Of a DNA stretch of 37,303 bases, positions 9,428-19,108 are shown in pieces. Origin of the DNA: Candidatus Acetocimmeria pyornia (GTDB taxonomy: Bacteria > Bacillota > Sulfobacillia > UBA3575). The stretch spans positions 1 to 37,303 of the forward strand of contig SESX01000005.1 of assembly GCA_004367365.1 (NCBI GenBank), written 5' to 3'. Made by a program: the position numbers and the translations under genes. The notes under the pieces were generated by a model. The model did not search any database. It was given only the letters and a program-made list of their open reading frames with translations, and was not told where the DNA came from. The stretch's first letter is position 1. Each line of letters starts with the position of its first letter.

Positions 9428-10935
9428 TCAAGGAGATTGGTGCCGGAGCAGGAATTGGATTGGCTTTGTTCCTGCTCTTGCAGGGATACAATATCTTCCC
9501 GGTTGTTTTTCTCCTCGGACTGGTTTACCTGCTCTCGCAAACGGTTGGCCTGAAAAACTTGAGGAGAAAGTTTTCGACGGTGGTGGACAGAACCCGAGTG
9601 GCGAGGGTCAGCTTTGATGAAATAGGTGGGCAGGATTTCGCCAAGCAAGAATTGATTGAGGCCCTTGAGTTCATTACAAAACACCAGCAGTATAAGAGCC
9701 TCGGGATCAGACCTTTGAAAGGAATTCTCCTGACCGGGCCGCCTGGTACGGGGAAGACCCTTTTGGCCAAGGCGGCGGCCAGCTATACCGATTCTGTCTT
9801 TATCTCTTCCTCGGGAAGCGAGTTTATCGAGATGTATGCGGGTGTAGGGGCACAACGCGTCAGGTCCCTTTTCAGGCGGGCGCGCGAGACGGCCCGGCAG
9901 AAGGGAAAGGATAGTGCCATCATCTTTATCGACGAACTGGAGGTTCTTGGGGGCAAGAGGGGTCGGCACACAAGCCACCTTGAATACGACCAAACCCTGA
10001 ACCAGCTCCTGGTGGAAATGGACGGCCTGAGTATCGAGGATGACGTCATTATCCTCTTGATTGGGGCCACCAACCGTCCGGACCTTCTAGATGACGCTCT
10101 GACAAGGCCGGGGCGTTTCGACCGGATCGTGAGAGTAGATTTACCCGACAAGAAGGGCCGGCAGGAGATCCTAAAACTTCATACGGCCAACAAACCCTTG
10201 GATGACAAGGTTGACCTGGAGCAGGTCGCCAGGGAAACCTTTGGTTTTTCCGGGGCACACCTGGAAAGCCTGGCCAACGAGGCAGCCATCTTGGCGATGA
10301 GGGAAGGGAAGAAAGTCATTGAACCTTCCCACTTCAGCGAAGCCATCGATAAGGTGATGATGGGAGAAAAACTTGAACGGCGGCCCAGTGCTGGTGAGCT
10401 GGAGCGGATTGCCGTCCATGAGGGCGGCCACGCCCTGGTGGCCGAGAGTGAGCGGCCGGGGTACGTATCCTCCATCAATATCACTTCCCGGGGCAAGGCA
10501 CTGGGATACGTTCGAAACACCCCGGTGGAAGACACCTATCTTCAGACCAGGGAGAACCTGGAGGAGGATATCCGCCTTGCCCTGGCTGGTTCTGTGGCGG
10601 AAGAAGAGCTCCTGGGGAGCCGGAGTACAGGGGCCATTAATGATTTTGAAAAGGCGGTGGGCTTGGCCCGGCGCATGGTGCTTTCCGGTATGTCCCGCCT
10701 GGGTGTGGTGGACGAAGATATTGTTCCCGACCAAGAGCTGTACCAGGTAGTCTCGTCCATTATCCGTGAGGAGGAGGAAAAGGTCAGGAACATCATCTCA
10801 CGTCACCGCAGTTTCCTGCGGAAGATCGCTTGGATTCTCGTCGATAAGGAGGCGGTATCTGGGGCTGAATTCCGCCGGCTCTTCAAAGAAGAGGGTTTTG
10901 AGGAGGCTGAAGAAGTCAAGGCCCAGGCAGGTTGA
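9424..10935 (+). CDS. FtsH-like membrane AAA+ zinc metalloprotease
   Basis: Two closely spaced N-terminal TM segments, Walker A GPPGTGKT, Walker B IIFIDE, SRH ATNRPDLLDDALTRPGRFDR, zinc motif HEGGH, STGAINDFEKAVGLARRMV. Confidence 0.9.
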   Translation: MIKEIGAGAGIGLALFLLLQGYNIFPVVFLLGLVYLLSQTVGLKNLRRKFSTVVDRTRVARVSFDEIGGQDFAKQELIEALEFITKHQQYKSLGIRPLKGILLTGPPGTGKTLLAKAAASYTDSVFISSSGSEFIEMYAGVGAQRVRSLFRRARETARQKGKDSAIIFIDELEVLGGKRGRHTSHLEYDQTLNQLLVEMDGLSIEDDVIILLIGATNRPDLLDDALTRPGRFDRIVRVDLPDKKGRQEILKLHTANKPLDDKVDLEQVARETFGFSGAHLESLANEAAILAMREGKKVIEPSHFSEAIDKVMMGEKLERRPSAGELERIAVHEGGHALVAESERPGYVSSINITSRGKALGYVRNTPVEDTYLQTRENLEEDIRLALAGSVAEEELLGSRSTGAINDFEKAVGLARRMVLSGMSRLGVVDEDIVPDQELYQVVSSIIREEEEKVRNIISRHRSFLRKIAWILVDKEAVSGAEFRRLFKEEGFEEAEEVKAQAG

Positions 10936-10982
10936 GGCGCCTGGTCTGGTGGCTGTATAAGGGATGAGGGGGGCGAAATACT

Positions 10983-11011
10983 AGTACCGTGGCAGACACG
11001 GTACTTTTTTT
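10983..11011 (+). terminator. Rho-independent terminator after FtsH-like gene
   Basis: AGTACCGTG-GCAGA-CACGGTACT followed by a T-run. Confidence 0.85.
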
Positions 11012-11172
11012 ACTCATTTTACTCAGAGACCCCCACAAGCCACGGGCAGTAGAATCGCATGGAGGTCTTTGCCTCGCCCCACCGAACTATAACCGTAAGG
11101 CAAGGCGTGCGTTCGCAGCAGACGGTGCGGCGGTACCGGAGCGTCAGAAAGAAGAGAAGGGGGCGGGGTTTT

Positions 11173-12411
11173 GTGCAGGCCGAAATTATCTCCGTGGGTA
11201 CTGAACTGCTCTTGGGCCAGGTGACCGATACCAACCAGGTCTACCTTTCACGGCAGATGGCGGAGCTGGGCATTGATGTTTTCTTCCGGGTTACGGTAGG
11301 GGATAACGAGAACCGGATCGTGGAGGTTTTGAAGACAGCCCTCGGGCGGTCCGACATCGTCCTCTGCACGGGCGGGCTTGGGCCCACTGAAGACGACCTT
11401 ACCAAGCAGGCGGTAGCACAAGTGACGGGGAGAACGATGGTCGAGAATCTACGGGCCTTGGAGTGGGTGGAGGCGTTTTTCCGGCACCGTGAGCTTCCGA
11501 TGCCCGAGAGCAACCGGCGCCAGGCACGGTTTCCTGAAGGAGCCTCGGTGTTTCCCAATCCGGTGGGAACTGCGCCTGGGGCCATGGTCTTTCACAACGG
11601 GAAGACTATTGTTCTCCTCCCCGGACCGCCGCGGGAGGTCAGACCAATGTTTGAAACCTATGTTCGTCCAGAGCTTGAGAAGCAGCTGGGAACAGGCCGT
11701 CAGGTACTGGTTTCCCGGACCCTCAAGATTTGTGGTCTGGGCGAATCAGCCCTGGAGGAGCGGATAAAAGACCTCATTTTGGAACAGCGCAATCCCACCA
11801 TTGCCCCTCTGGCCGGCTTGGGGGAGGTTAGACTTCGCCTTACTGCCAAGGCCGAATCCACCAGTGAGGCCAGGGCCCTCTTGGAGCTCGCGGCCCAGAG
11901 GGTTTACGAGAGGGTGGGTTCCTACATTTACGGGGAAGACGACCAGACCCTGGAAGAAACGGTGGTAAACCTTCTGGCGCGCAACGGGCTGAGCCTGGGG
12001 GTAGCTGAATCCTGTACCGGGGGGCTCATTATAGACCGGCTTACAAATGTCCCCGGGGTATCAGCATACCTGGAACGCGGGGTGGTAGTGTACTCCAACC
12101 GCTCGAAACACGAGCTTCTGGGTGTACCGGTACGTTTAATCGAGCAGTACGGTGCAGTGAGTCGGCAGGTGGCGGAAGCCATGGCCACCGGGATCCGCCG
12201 TACGGCCGGGACCGACCTCGGGCTCGGGGTGACAGGGATTGCCGGTCCGACTGGTGGTTCCCCTGAGAAACCGGTAGGCTTAGTATACTTCGGCCTGGCG
12301 GGTAAAGGGGGAACCAGGGTGTTCAGGAGGGTTTTCTGGGGTGGCCGGGTGGAAATCAAGCGCAGGGCCGCCCTCGAAGCCCTGGTACTCTTGAGGAGAT
12401 ACCTCATCTAG
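11173..12411 (+). CDS. cinA: CinA family nicotinamide-nucleotide amidohydrolase/competence-damage protein
   Basis: MQAEIISVGTELLLGQVTDTNQVYLSRQMAELGID; C-terminal SLGVAESCTGGLI...GVTGIAGPTGGSPEKPVGLVY. Confidence 0.93.
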   Translation: MQAEIISVGTELLLGQVTDTNQVYLSRQMAELGIDVFFRVTVGDNENRIVEVLKTALGRSDIVLCTGGLGPTEDDLTKQAVAQVTGRTMVENLRALEWVEAFFRHRELPMPESNRRQARFPEGASVFPNPVGTAPGAMVFHNGKTIVLLPGPPREVRPMFETYVRPELEKQLGTGRQVLVSRTLKICGLGESALEERIKDLILEQRNPTIAPLAGLGEVRLRLTAKAESTSEARALLELAAQRVYERVGSYIYGEDDQTLEETVVNLLARNGLSLGVAESCTGGLIIDRLTNVPGVSAYLERGVVVYSNRSKHELLGVPVRLIEQYGAVSRQVAEAMATGIRRTAGTDLGLGVTGIAGPTGGSPEKPVGLVYFGLAGKGGTRVFRRVFWGGRVEIKRRAALEALVLLRRYLI

Positions 12412-12500
12412 ATTTTCTAATATACAGTTGAGAAAGGAGCGAACGCCTGGTCGCAGTAGGGACTGCACTTTGAGCCTCTGAGTTGCCAGGGGAAAAGCAA

Positions 12501-13946
12501 ATGTCCAGAACCAGGCGGGACATGGGGTTGCAACGGGCTGTGACGGTCGGTTTCTTCAGTGTTCTAGGGATGATCGTCTTTATCACTTTCCTGAGTCCCT
12601 CCGTGTATTCCCTGGATGCTTTCGAGATTGAACTGGCAGTCGAAATCTTTGACCGGGGCTATACCCAGGTTTTTGTGCCGCCCCTCGGAACCATCAGTGC
12701 CCGGACTCACCTGAGCCCGTTGCAGTTCAGTGTTACGCTGCGTAACGTGGACCCCGAGTTGTTGGTGGAGATGGCTGCCCAAGGGGTGGGGCAGGAGGCC
12801 TTTGTGGAAGGAATCAGGCAAAGGCTCCTTCGTATTATCGAAAGGTTTGTCCTGCGGGTACTTGGTCTTGCGGCCTTGGGCGGTGCTTTCGGGGTCCTTT
12901 TCTTGGGATACCGGAGGGGCCGGGTCATCTTGATGGGGGCCGTAGTTGGATTCCTGGTGATGGCCCTTCTTTTGGGTGTCAGTTATCTTTCGTATGATAC
13001 AGGGGCTTTTTTGCACCCGGAATACCGTGGGATCCTCCGGGCAGCCCCGTGGATGATCGGGCTCTTGGAAGAAGGGATTTTGAAGGTCAGAGAACTTGGA
13101 GAACAGATCCAGGTTACAGCCAGGAACCTGGCCACCCTCTTTGCAAGGATCGACAACCTCCCTCCCCTGGGAAGTGTCAGGGGGGATCTCAAGGTTCTGG
13201 TGGTTTCCGACATTCATAACAACCCGGCGGCCCTGGATTTCATTCAGGGGGTTGTTGATACCTTTGCCGTGGACCTGGCTATCGATGCCGGTGATTTCAC
13301 CGACTGGGGTACTCCTCTCGAGGCCGTGCTCACGGGGCGGTTGAAGGAATTGGGTATTCCCTACTTGTTCGTACCGGGAAACCATGAATCACCCCAGGTC
13401 GTTGAAGCCCTGGGGGCAATTGAAAACGTCACCATTCTTGACGGCCAGATAGTAAGGGTAAAGGGTGTTTCCGTCCTGGGGGTGGCTGACCCTTCTTCGC
13501 ACCGGGAGTTACCCAGGGTCGGTTCGGCCCAGGAGTTTGAAGAGGTGGCCCAAGGGCTGCGCCAGACCCTCAAGGCGAATCCAGAGCCCCAGGAGCCCCT
13601 TTTCCTGGTGGTTCACAACCCCATCTTGGCCAATAGGTTCCTGGGGGAAGCCCTCATCATCGTTCACGGGCACACCCATAAGATTGCCATTCGGAACGAG
13701 AAAGGGTCCATTGTTATTAACCCCGGGACAAGCGGGGCTGCCGGGATCCGCGGGCTTCAGGTGCGGCAGGAGGTCCCTTACTCGGTGGTCCTGGTACACC
13801 TGGAGAAAAGCGTGGAAGAAGACGGTAGGACCGTCCGCCTTGTGCCTTTAGCTGTCGATAGCATTCAAATTTCTAACGTCAAGAGTGGATTAATCCTGGA
13901 GCGGATCTTGGTTGAGGAAGGGACAAACCTTTTGCGGCAGGAATAG
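12501..13946 (+). CDS. Membrane-anchored metallophosphoesterase
   Basis: N-terminal TM region; metallophosphoesterase motifs VVSDIHNNP, DAGDFTDWG, VPGNHESP, VHGHTHK. Confidence 0.85.
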   Translation: MSRTRRDMGLQRAVTVGFFSVLGMIVFITFLSPSVYSLDAFEIELAVEIFDRGYTQVFVPPLGTISARTHLSPLQFSVTLRNVDPELLVEMAAQGVGQEAFVEGIRQRLLRIIERFVLRVLGLAALGGAFGVLFLGYRRGRVILMGAVVGFLVMALLLGVSYLSYDTGAFLHPEYRGILRAAPWMIGLLEEGILKVRELGEQIQVTARNLATLFARIDNLPPLGSVRGDLKVLVVSDIHNNPAALDFIQGVVDTFAVDLAIDAGDFTDWGTPLEAVLTGRLKELGIPYLFVPGNHESPQVVEALGAIENVTILDGQIVRVKGVSVLGVADPSSHRELPRVGSAQEFEEVAQGLRQTLKANPEPQEPLFLVVHNPILANRFLGEALIIVHGHTHKIAIRNEKGSIVINPGTSGAAGIRGLQVRQEVPYSVVLVHLEKSVEEDGRTVRLVPLAVDSIQISNVKSGLILERILVEEGTNLLRQE

Positions 13947-14189
13947 GCGTTCTGATGTCGAAGACTTGGGCAGGAGCAGCCTGAATGAGTAAGCCGGGGT
14001 GGTCCATTCCTAGGCCCCCTGAGTGTTGAGAATTGGGATTGTAAACAGCCTGAATAGTCCTAGGGAAATACTCCTCTACCAGGTCCAGGCCTGGTAGGGC
14101 CAGTAAAGCTCAGGTGAGGGAAAGAGTGAGGGAAGGAATCTTTTTGGGAGTACAGGCGAAGATACCGAGAATGACGTCGCAAGGGCGGT

Positions 14190-14756
14190 TTGATTCCTTT
14201 GAGGCTTTTTGTCGCGGTAGAAATAGAAGGAAGGGTTAAGGAAAGAATAGCCCGCCTGCAGGGAAGGCTCAAGACCTACGACCCCATCGGTGCGGTGAGG
14301 TGGGTGCGACCGGAAAACCTGCACCTGACCCTGAAGTTTCTGGGAGAGGTTCAGGATGATGTGCTGCCTCCCCTGGAAAGGGCGCTGGAGAGGGTAGGGC
14401 ACCAGGTAAGGCCCGGGGTCATCAATCTCCGCGGGGTGGGTGTTTTCCCCCGGTGGGACCGCCCAAGGGTGATCTGGGTCGGGGCCCCGAAGGCTGATAC
14501 CCTGGCAGAGGCGGCGGCCGCTGTTGATGCGGCCCTGGTACCTGTTGGTTTTGAGCCGGAAGAGAGACCCTTTGCTCCACACTTGACCATTGGAAGGGTC
14601 AGGAGGTCTCCTGGAGACGGGTTTGCTGAAGTATGCAAGAAGTACGACCAGACAGATTTCGGCACCATTAGTCTTGATGAAGTGTCCCTCGTCAGGAGCC
14701 GTTTGACTCCAAAAGGTCCCATTTATACGGTGTTGCGCCGGTTCTCGCTCGGATGA
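14190..14756 (+). CDS. thpR: RNA 2',3'-cyclic phosphodiesterase (2'-5' RNA ligase family)
   Basis: RLFVAVEI start, two HxTx motifs (HLTLKFLGEV and HLTIGRVRR). Confidence 0.92.
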   Translation: MIPLRLFVAVEIEGRVKERIARLQGRLKTYDPIGAVRWVRPENLHLTLKFLGEVQDDVLPPLERALERVGHQVRPGVINLRGVGVFPRWDRPRVIWVGAPKADTLAEAAAAVDAALVPVGFEPEERPFAPHLTIGRVRRSPGDGFAEVCKKYDQTDFGTISLDEVSLVRSRLTPKGPIYTVLRRFSLG

Positions 14757-14855
14757 ATTTTACCTTGCCAGGAAGGATGTTTTAGTGTTATGATAAATTT
14801 TGCAGGAAAATATTGACAACTCGGCTTTTGTCAACCGGTGGAAGGGGAGAAACCG

Positions 14856-15950
14856 ATGGAGAAACAAAAAGCCCTTGATATGGCACTGGCCCAAATAGAA
14901 CGGCAGTTTGGCAAGGGGTCAATTATGAGGCTTGGTGAAGTTTCCGCGGCCATGAGCGTGGAAGTGATTCCCACCGGGTCCCTCGAACTAGACCGGGCGC
15001 TAGGCATCGGAGGTGTCCCGAGGGGAAGGGTGGTCGAGATCTTCGGGCCGGAAGCTTCGGGAAAAACCACCGTGGCTCTTCATATCATTGCCGAGGCGCA
15101 GCAGCAGGGAGGTGTGGCGGCCTTTGTCGACGCCGAGCACGCCCTTGATCCTGTGTACGCGCGTCAGGTAGGTGTTGACATTGATAACCTCCTGATTTCT
15201 CAACCGGATACAGGTGAACAGGCCCTGGAGATTACCGAGGCCCTGGTGCGCAGCGGGGCGGTGGACGTGGTAGTCGTGGACTCGGTGGCCGCCCTGGTCC
15301 CGAGGGCCGAAATTGAAGGGGAGATGGGGGATGCACACGTTGGCCTGCAGGCTCGCCTGATGTCCCAGGCCCTTCGGAAACTGACGGCGGCCATTAGTAA
15401 ATCCAGGACAACGGCGGTCTTTATCAACCAGATCAGGGAAAAGGTTGGGGTCATGTTTGGCAACCCGGAGACCACACCGGGTGGAAGGGCCCTAAAGTTT
15501 TATTCTTCGATTCGGATCGAGGTTAGAAAGGCTGAGACCCTGAAGCAGGGTAATGAAGTGATTGGAAGCCGGACCCGGGCCAAGGTGGTTAAGAATAAGC
15601 TTGCCCCACCTTTTAGGAACGCTGAGTTTGACATATTATACGGGAAAGGGATTTCTCGAGAAGGTGGAATCCTCGACCTGGGCGTGGAATTGAAGCTCAT
15701 CACTAAGACCGGGGCCTGGTACTCTTACGGTGATCTGCGGCTTGGTCAGGGCCGGGAAAACGCCCGGGAGTTCTTGGGGAAAAATCAGGAACTGGCTGCT
15801 GAAATTGAGGGGAAGATCCGGGAGGCTATGGCGCCGGTCAATACCCAGCCTGCACTGAAACAAGGTGCAACCGGGGAAAAGTCAAAGGTTGAGGCCAGGG
15901 GTAAGGCTGACCAGACAAAAAAGGTTGACAGGGTCAAGGCAAGGCGGTAA
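14856..15950 (+). CDS. recA: Recombinase RecA
   Basis: [63 protein letters not shown] before ATG at 14856. Confidence 0.98.
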   Translation: MEKQKALDMALAQIERQFGKGSIMRLGEVSAAMSVEVIPTGSLELDRALGIGGVPRGRVVEIFGPEASGKTTVALHIIAEAQQQGGVAAFVDAEHALDPVYARQVGVDIDNLLISQPDTGEQALEITEALVRSGAVDVVVVDSVAALVPRAEIEGEMGDAHVGLQARLMSQALRKLTAAISKSRTTAVFINQIREKVGVMFGNPETTPGGRALKFYSSIRIEVRKAETLKQGNEVIGSRTRAKVVKNKLAPPFRNAEFDILYGKGISREGGILDLGVELKLITKTGAWYSYGDLRLGQGRENAREFLGKNQELAAEIEGKIREAMAPVNTQPALKQGATGEKSKVEARGKADQTKKVDRVKARR

Positions 15951-15980
15951 GGACCTGGTAGAAAGGCGTGGATCGGTGGA

Positions 15981-16454
15981 GTGGAGCCGGGCAAAAGAGG
16001 AGGGGCGCTCGCCTACGCCCTTAAGGTTTTGACTAGAGGACGTAAAACGAGATGTGAGGTTGAAGGCAAGCTTCTGGAAAAGGGATACCCCCGGTCGGCC
16101 GTGGAGGGTGCACTGGCTGACCTTGAGCGCTGGGGCTATATCGATGACTCTTCTTTCTGCCGGGCTTGGCTCGAGGAAAGGTTGCGGCAAAAACCAATGG
16201 GAAGGCGTCGGCTTGCCTTGGAGCTCCTGATGCGCGGGGTAAACGAAACGGTCGTCAAGGAAAGCCTGTCCCGGTATTACCCGGCCGACGAGTATGAACT
16301 GGCCCTGGACGCGGCGCGAAAACGTATTTCGGTGCTCAAAATGGGCGGCAAAGGACCTCTTACTGACCGGGACAGAAGGCGCCTGGCTGCCTTTTTGGAG
16401 CGGCGTGGTTTTGAAACCTGGGTCATTGCCCGGGTCCTGGAAGAAGTGTTTTAG
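15981..16454 (+). CDS. recX: Regulatory protein RecX
   Basis: Immediately downstream of recA; YALKVLTRGRKTRCEVEGKLLEKGYPRSAVEGALADLERWGYIDDSSFCRAWLEERL. Confidence 0.9.
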   Translation: MEPGKRGGALAYALKVLTRGRKTRCEVEGKLLEKGYPRSAVEGALADLERWGYIDDSSFCRAWLEERLRQKPMGRRRLALELLMRGVNETVVKESLSRYYPADEYELALDAARKRISVLKMGGKGPLTDRDRRRLAAFLERRGFETWVIARVLEEVF

Positions 16455-16494
16455 GTTAGACTGCCCTAACATGAGTCCGGTACCACCGGTCGGC

Positions 16495-16523
16495 TTGACA
16501 CCTTTTGAAAAAAAAGCTAAAAT
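16495..16523 (+). promoter_or_regulatory. Strong sigma-A promoter TTGACA-N17-TAAAAT
   Basis: TTGACA at 16495-16500, 17-nt spacer, TAAAAT at 16518-16523. Confidence 0.7.
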
Positions 16524-16529
16524 AGATCT

Positions 16530-16756
16530 TAGGTTTGAAATCATGACTTGGCTTGCCACTTACCAGGAGGTTTATCGGATAAATAAGTCTGGACGCGCCG
16601 AACTGTCACCGGCGAACTTGTACGCCGTTTGCATATAAAGAGGAGCTGGAACAAGACTAAAGTGCGTCCGTGTGGTGAGGCTCATATTTATCGGATAATT
16701 CAGTAATTACCTTCATCCTCATTGGTTGGAAGCCGAGTCGTATACTCGGCTTTTTT
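16530..16756 (+). ncRNA. Candidate structured ncRNA, possibly 6S-like, between recX and rny
   Basis: Bounded by promoter 16495-16523 and terminator AAGCCGAGT-CGTAT-ACTCGGCTT-TTTT (16730-16756). 5' GACTTGGCTT (16545-16554) pairs with AAGCCGAGTC (16730-16739), apical GGACGC/GCGTCC stem, AT-rich flanks between. No convincing ORF. Confidence 0.5.
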
Positions 16757-16790
16757 CGTTTAACGTTGCGCGTCAGGGGAGGTGAACCAG

Positions 16791-18332
16791 GTGAATGGGA
16801 TTCTAATCGGTCTTCTAGGGCTTGTCATCGGTTCTGTCATTTTTATGGCCGGCTATGTGATGCGCAAGTTCATTGCTGAAGCCAAAATCGGCTCTGCCGA
16901 GGAGGCGGCCCAGCGCATCGTGGAGGAAGCTACCAAGGAAGGGGAGGCCAGAAAAAGGGAGGCCATCCTTGAGGCCAAGGAAGAAGTGCACCGGCTCCGG
17001 AATGACCTGGAAAAGGAAAGCCGTGAACGCCGCAGTGAACTGCACAGGCTGGAGAGGCGCCTCGTCCAGAAGGAAGAAGCCCTCGACCGTAAGAGCGAAA
17101 CCCTGGAAAAGAAGGAAATCAGCCTTATCAAGCAGGAGGAAGAAATCAGAAAAACCAAGGAGGAATTGGACGAGCTCAAGGCCAGGGAGTTGAAGGAACT
17201 AGAAAAGATTTCGGGACTCTCTAGTGATGAGGCCCGGAAATTGCTTCTCAATAACATTGAGAAAGAAATCGAACATGAGGCAGCCGTGATGGTTCGGGAT
17301 CTTGAAGCCAAGGCTAAAGAGGAAGGCGAAAAGAGGGCTCGCGAGATCATCTCCCTGGCTATCCAGCGGTGTGCAGCCGACCACGTGGCCGAAACCACGG
17401 TTTCAGTGGTGGAATTACCCAATGACGAGATGAAGGGTCGTATTATCGGCAGGGAAGGGCGGAATATTCGCGCCCTGGAGACCCTGACCGGTATTGATCT
17501 CATTATTGACGATACGCCGGAAGCGGTAATTCTCTCGGGATTTGACCCCATCAGGCGCGAGATCGCCCGGATTGCCCTGGAGAAGTTGGTGGCTGATGGA
17601 CGCATCCACCCGGCGAGGATTGAAGAGATGGTGGAAAAGGCAAAGCGGGAGATGGACGCCCGGATCCGTGAGGCCGGGGGACAGGCAACTTTTGACACCG
17701 GTGTCCACGGACTGCATCCGGACCTGGTCAAACTGCTGGGGAGGTTAAACTTCCGGACAAGTTACGGGCAAAATGTTTTGAAACACTCCATCGAGGTTGC
17801 TTTCCTTGCTGCGGCGATGGCGGCGGAACTTGGGGTTGATGCCCAGCTGGCCAAGAGGGCAGGCCTCCTTCACGACATCGGCAAGGCTGTCGACCACGAG
17901 GTGGAAGGCCCCCATGTCGCCAGCGGCATCGAGCTCCTGAAGAAATATCGTGAAGCCCCTGAGGTCATTGATGCCATGGCTGCCCACCATGGGGACGTGG
18001 AACCTGCTTCGGTTGAGGCCGTCCTGGTGGCTGCAGCTGATGCCCTTTCGGCTGCCCGACCCGGTGCGCGGCGGGAAACCCTGGAGGCCTACATCAAGCG
18101 TCTTCAGAAACTCGAGGATATTGCGGATTCCTTTGAAGGTGTAGAGAAGGCGTATGCGATTCAGGCCGGGCGGGAAATCCGGATCATGGTCAAGCCAGAA
18201 AGGGTGGATGATACCAGGGCTGCCAAGATGGCCCGTGATATCGTTAAGAAAATAGAGGGCCAGCTTGAGTACCCAGGCCAAATCAAGGTGGTTGTGATCA
18301 GGGAAACCCGGGCGGTCGAGTACGCCAGGTAG
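16791..18332 (+). CDS. rny: Ribonuclease Y
   Basis: N-terminal TM, long coiled coil, KH domain [74 protein letters not shown]. Confidence 0.97.
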   Translation: MNGILIGLLGLVIGSVIFMAGYVMRKFIAEAKIGSAEEAAQRIVEEATKEGEARKREAILEAKEEVHRLRNDLEKESRERRSELHRLERRLVQKEEALDRKSETLEKKEISLIKQEEEIRKTKEELDELKARELKELEKISGLSSDEARKLLLNNIEKEIEHEAAVMVRDLEAKAKEEGEKRAREIISLAIQRCAADHVAETTVSVVELPNDEMKGRIIGREGRNIRALETLTGIDLIIDDTPEAVILSGFDPIRREIARIALEKLVADGRIHPARIEEMVEKAKREMDARIREAGGQATFDTGVHGLHPDLVKLLGRLNFRTSYGQNVLKHSIEVAFLAAAMAAELGVDAQLAKRAGLLHDIGKAVDHEVEGPHVASGIELLKKYREAPEVIDAMAAHHGDVEPASVEAVLVAAADALSAARPGARRETLEAYIKRLQKLEDIADSFEGVEKAYAIQAGREIRIMVKPERVDDTRAAKMARDIVKKIEGQLEYPGQIKVVVIRETRAVEYAR

Positions 18333-18362
18333 CCTGAGTTAAACAAGTTGCAGGCCTTGAAA

Positions 18363-18403
18363 AGCACCAGACACCCCCGGCCCTGCCGGGGGTGTCTGGT
18401 GCT
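18363..18403. repeat. 18-bp perfect inverted repeat (hairpin) downstream of rny
   Basis: AGCACCAGACACCCCCGG-CCCTG-CCGGGGGTGTCTGGTGCT; no plus-strand U-tract, while TTTT follows on the minus strand. Confidence 0.85.
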
Positions 18404-18543
18404 ACCAAAACTTTCTGCTTGGATGCCTTGCTCCGATGGCAGGAATCGGAACTACGGTAGAGAATCTTTCCGGTAACACAAACTACTGTACGGGAGGTTG
18501 CTTGGCACTGGTCATGCGGTTTCAGCCGTCAGGAGGGTGAGAA

Positions 18544-19062
18544 TTGGATAAACATCTGATGGTGAGCAGTAATGTTTCCAAGAGTGTGAGCCTGCTGATC
18601 TCAATTCTAGTGAGATACCCGGAGCTGGGAACAATAAACTACGACCCCAAGAACCATATTTTGAAATTTACCTTTCTCATTGCCAAGCTCATATCTGATT
18701 CGGAATACAGGCTTCTCGAGGAGAAGCTTTCAGCTGGTATCGAGGTTTACCACCAGCTGCGAGGAAGTTCGGATTATGTTTTTAAAGTCAAGACGACCCG
18801 GTTTGGGCGGGTAACGGTAGTTGACATCAAAAGGGATGTTACCACGTTAAGCCAGGAGGAGCTATCCCTCATGATCGAGGTTTTGAGGGAACAATGGGGT
18901 GATGTCCTGGTTGTGGATGAAAACGATGCCGTTTTGGAAGAGGAGTTGTTGATTCAGGAAGAATTAATTGAGGAGATGCTTGAAGATCTCAAGGATGGCG
19001 CCCAGGGCAAGAATTTAATCGCCTTTCGCGAGGAGGGGCGGGTTTTGGTCTTCAATAAGTGA
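18544..19062 (+). CDS. Conserved-looking hypothetical protein between rny and ymdB
   Basis: Good SD (AGGAGGGTGAGAATTG), full ORF with acidic C-terminal region EEELLIQEELIEEMLEDLKDG. Confidence 0.75.
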   Translation: MDKHLMVSSNVSKSVSLLISILVRYPELGTINYDPKNHILKFTFLIAKLISDSEYRLLEEKLSAGIEVYHQLRGSSDYVFKVKTTRFGRVTVVDIKRDVTTLSQEELSLMIEVLREQWGDVLVVDENDAVLEEELLIQEELIEEMLEDLKDGAQGKNLIAFREEGRVLVFNK

Positions 19063-19108
19063 AGGACCGAAGCTAGGCTCTGGCTTGGGATGATGTGGAG
19101 GTCCGACT

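Noticed and set aside
12564-13385. 273-aa minus ORF
   Set aside because: Antisense of the metallophosphoesterase gene; no recognisable domains.
16853-17731. 292-aa minus ORF, Ser/Arg-rich
   Set aside because: Antisense of rny; composition typical of a shadow ORF.
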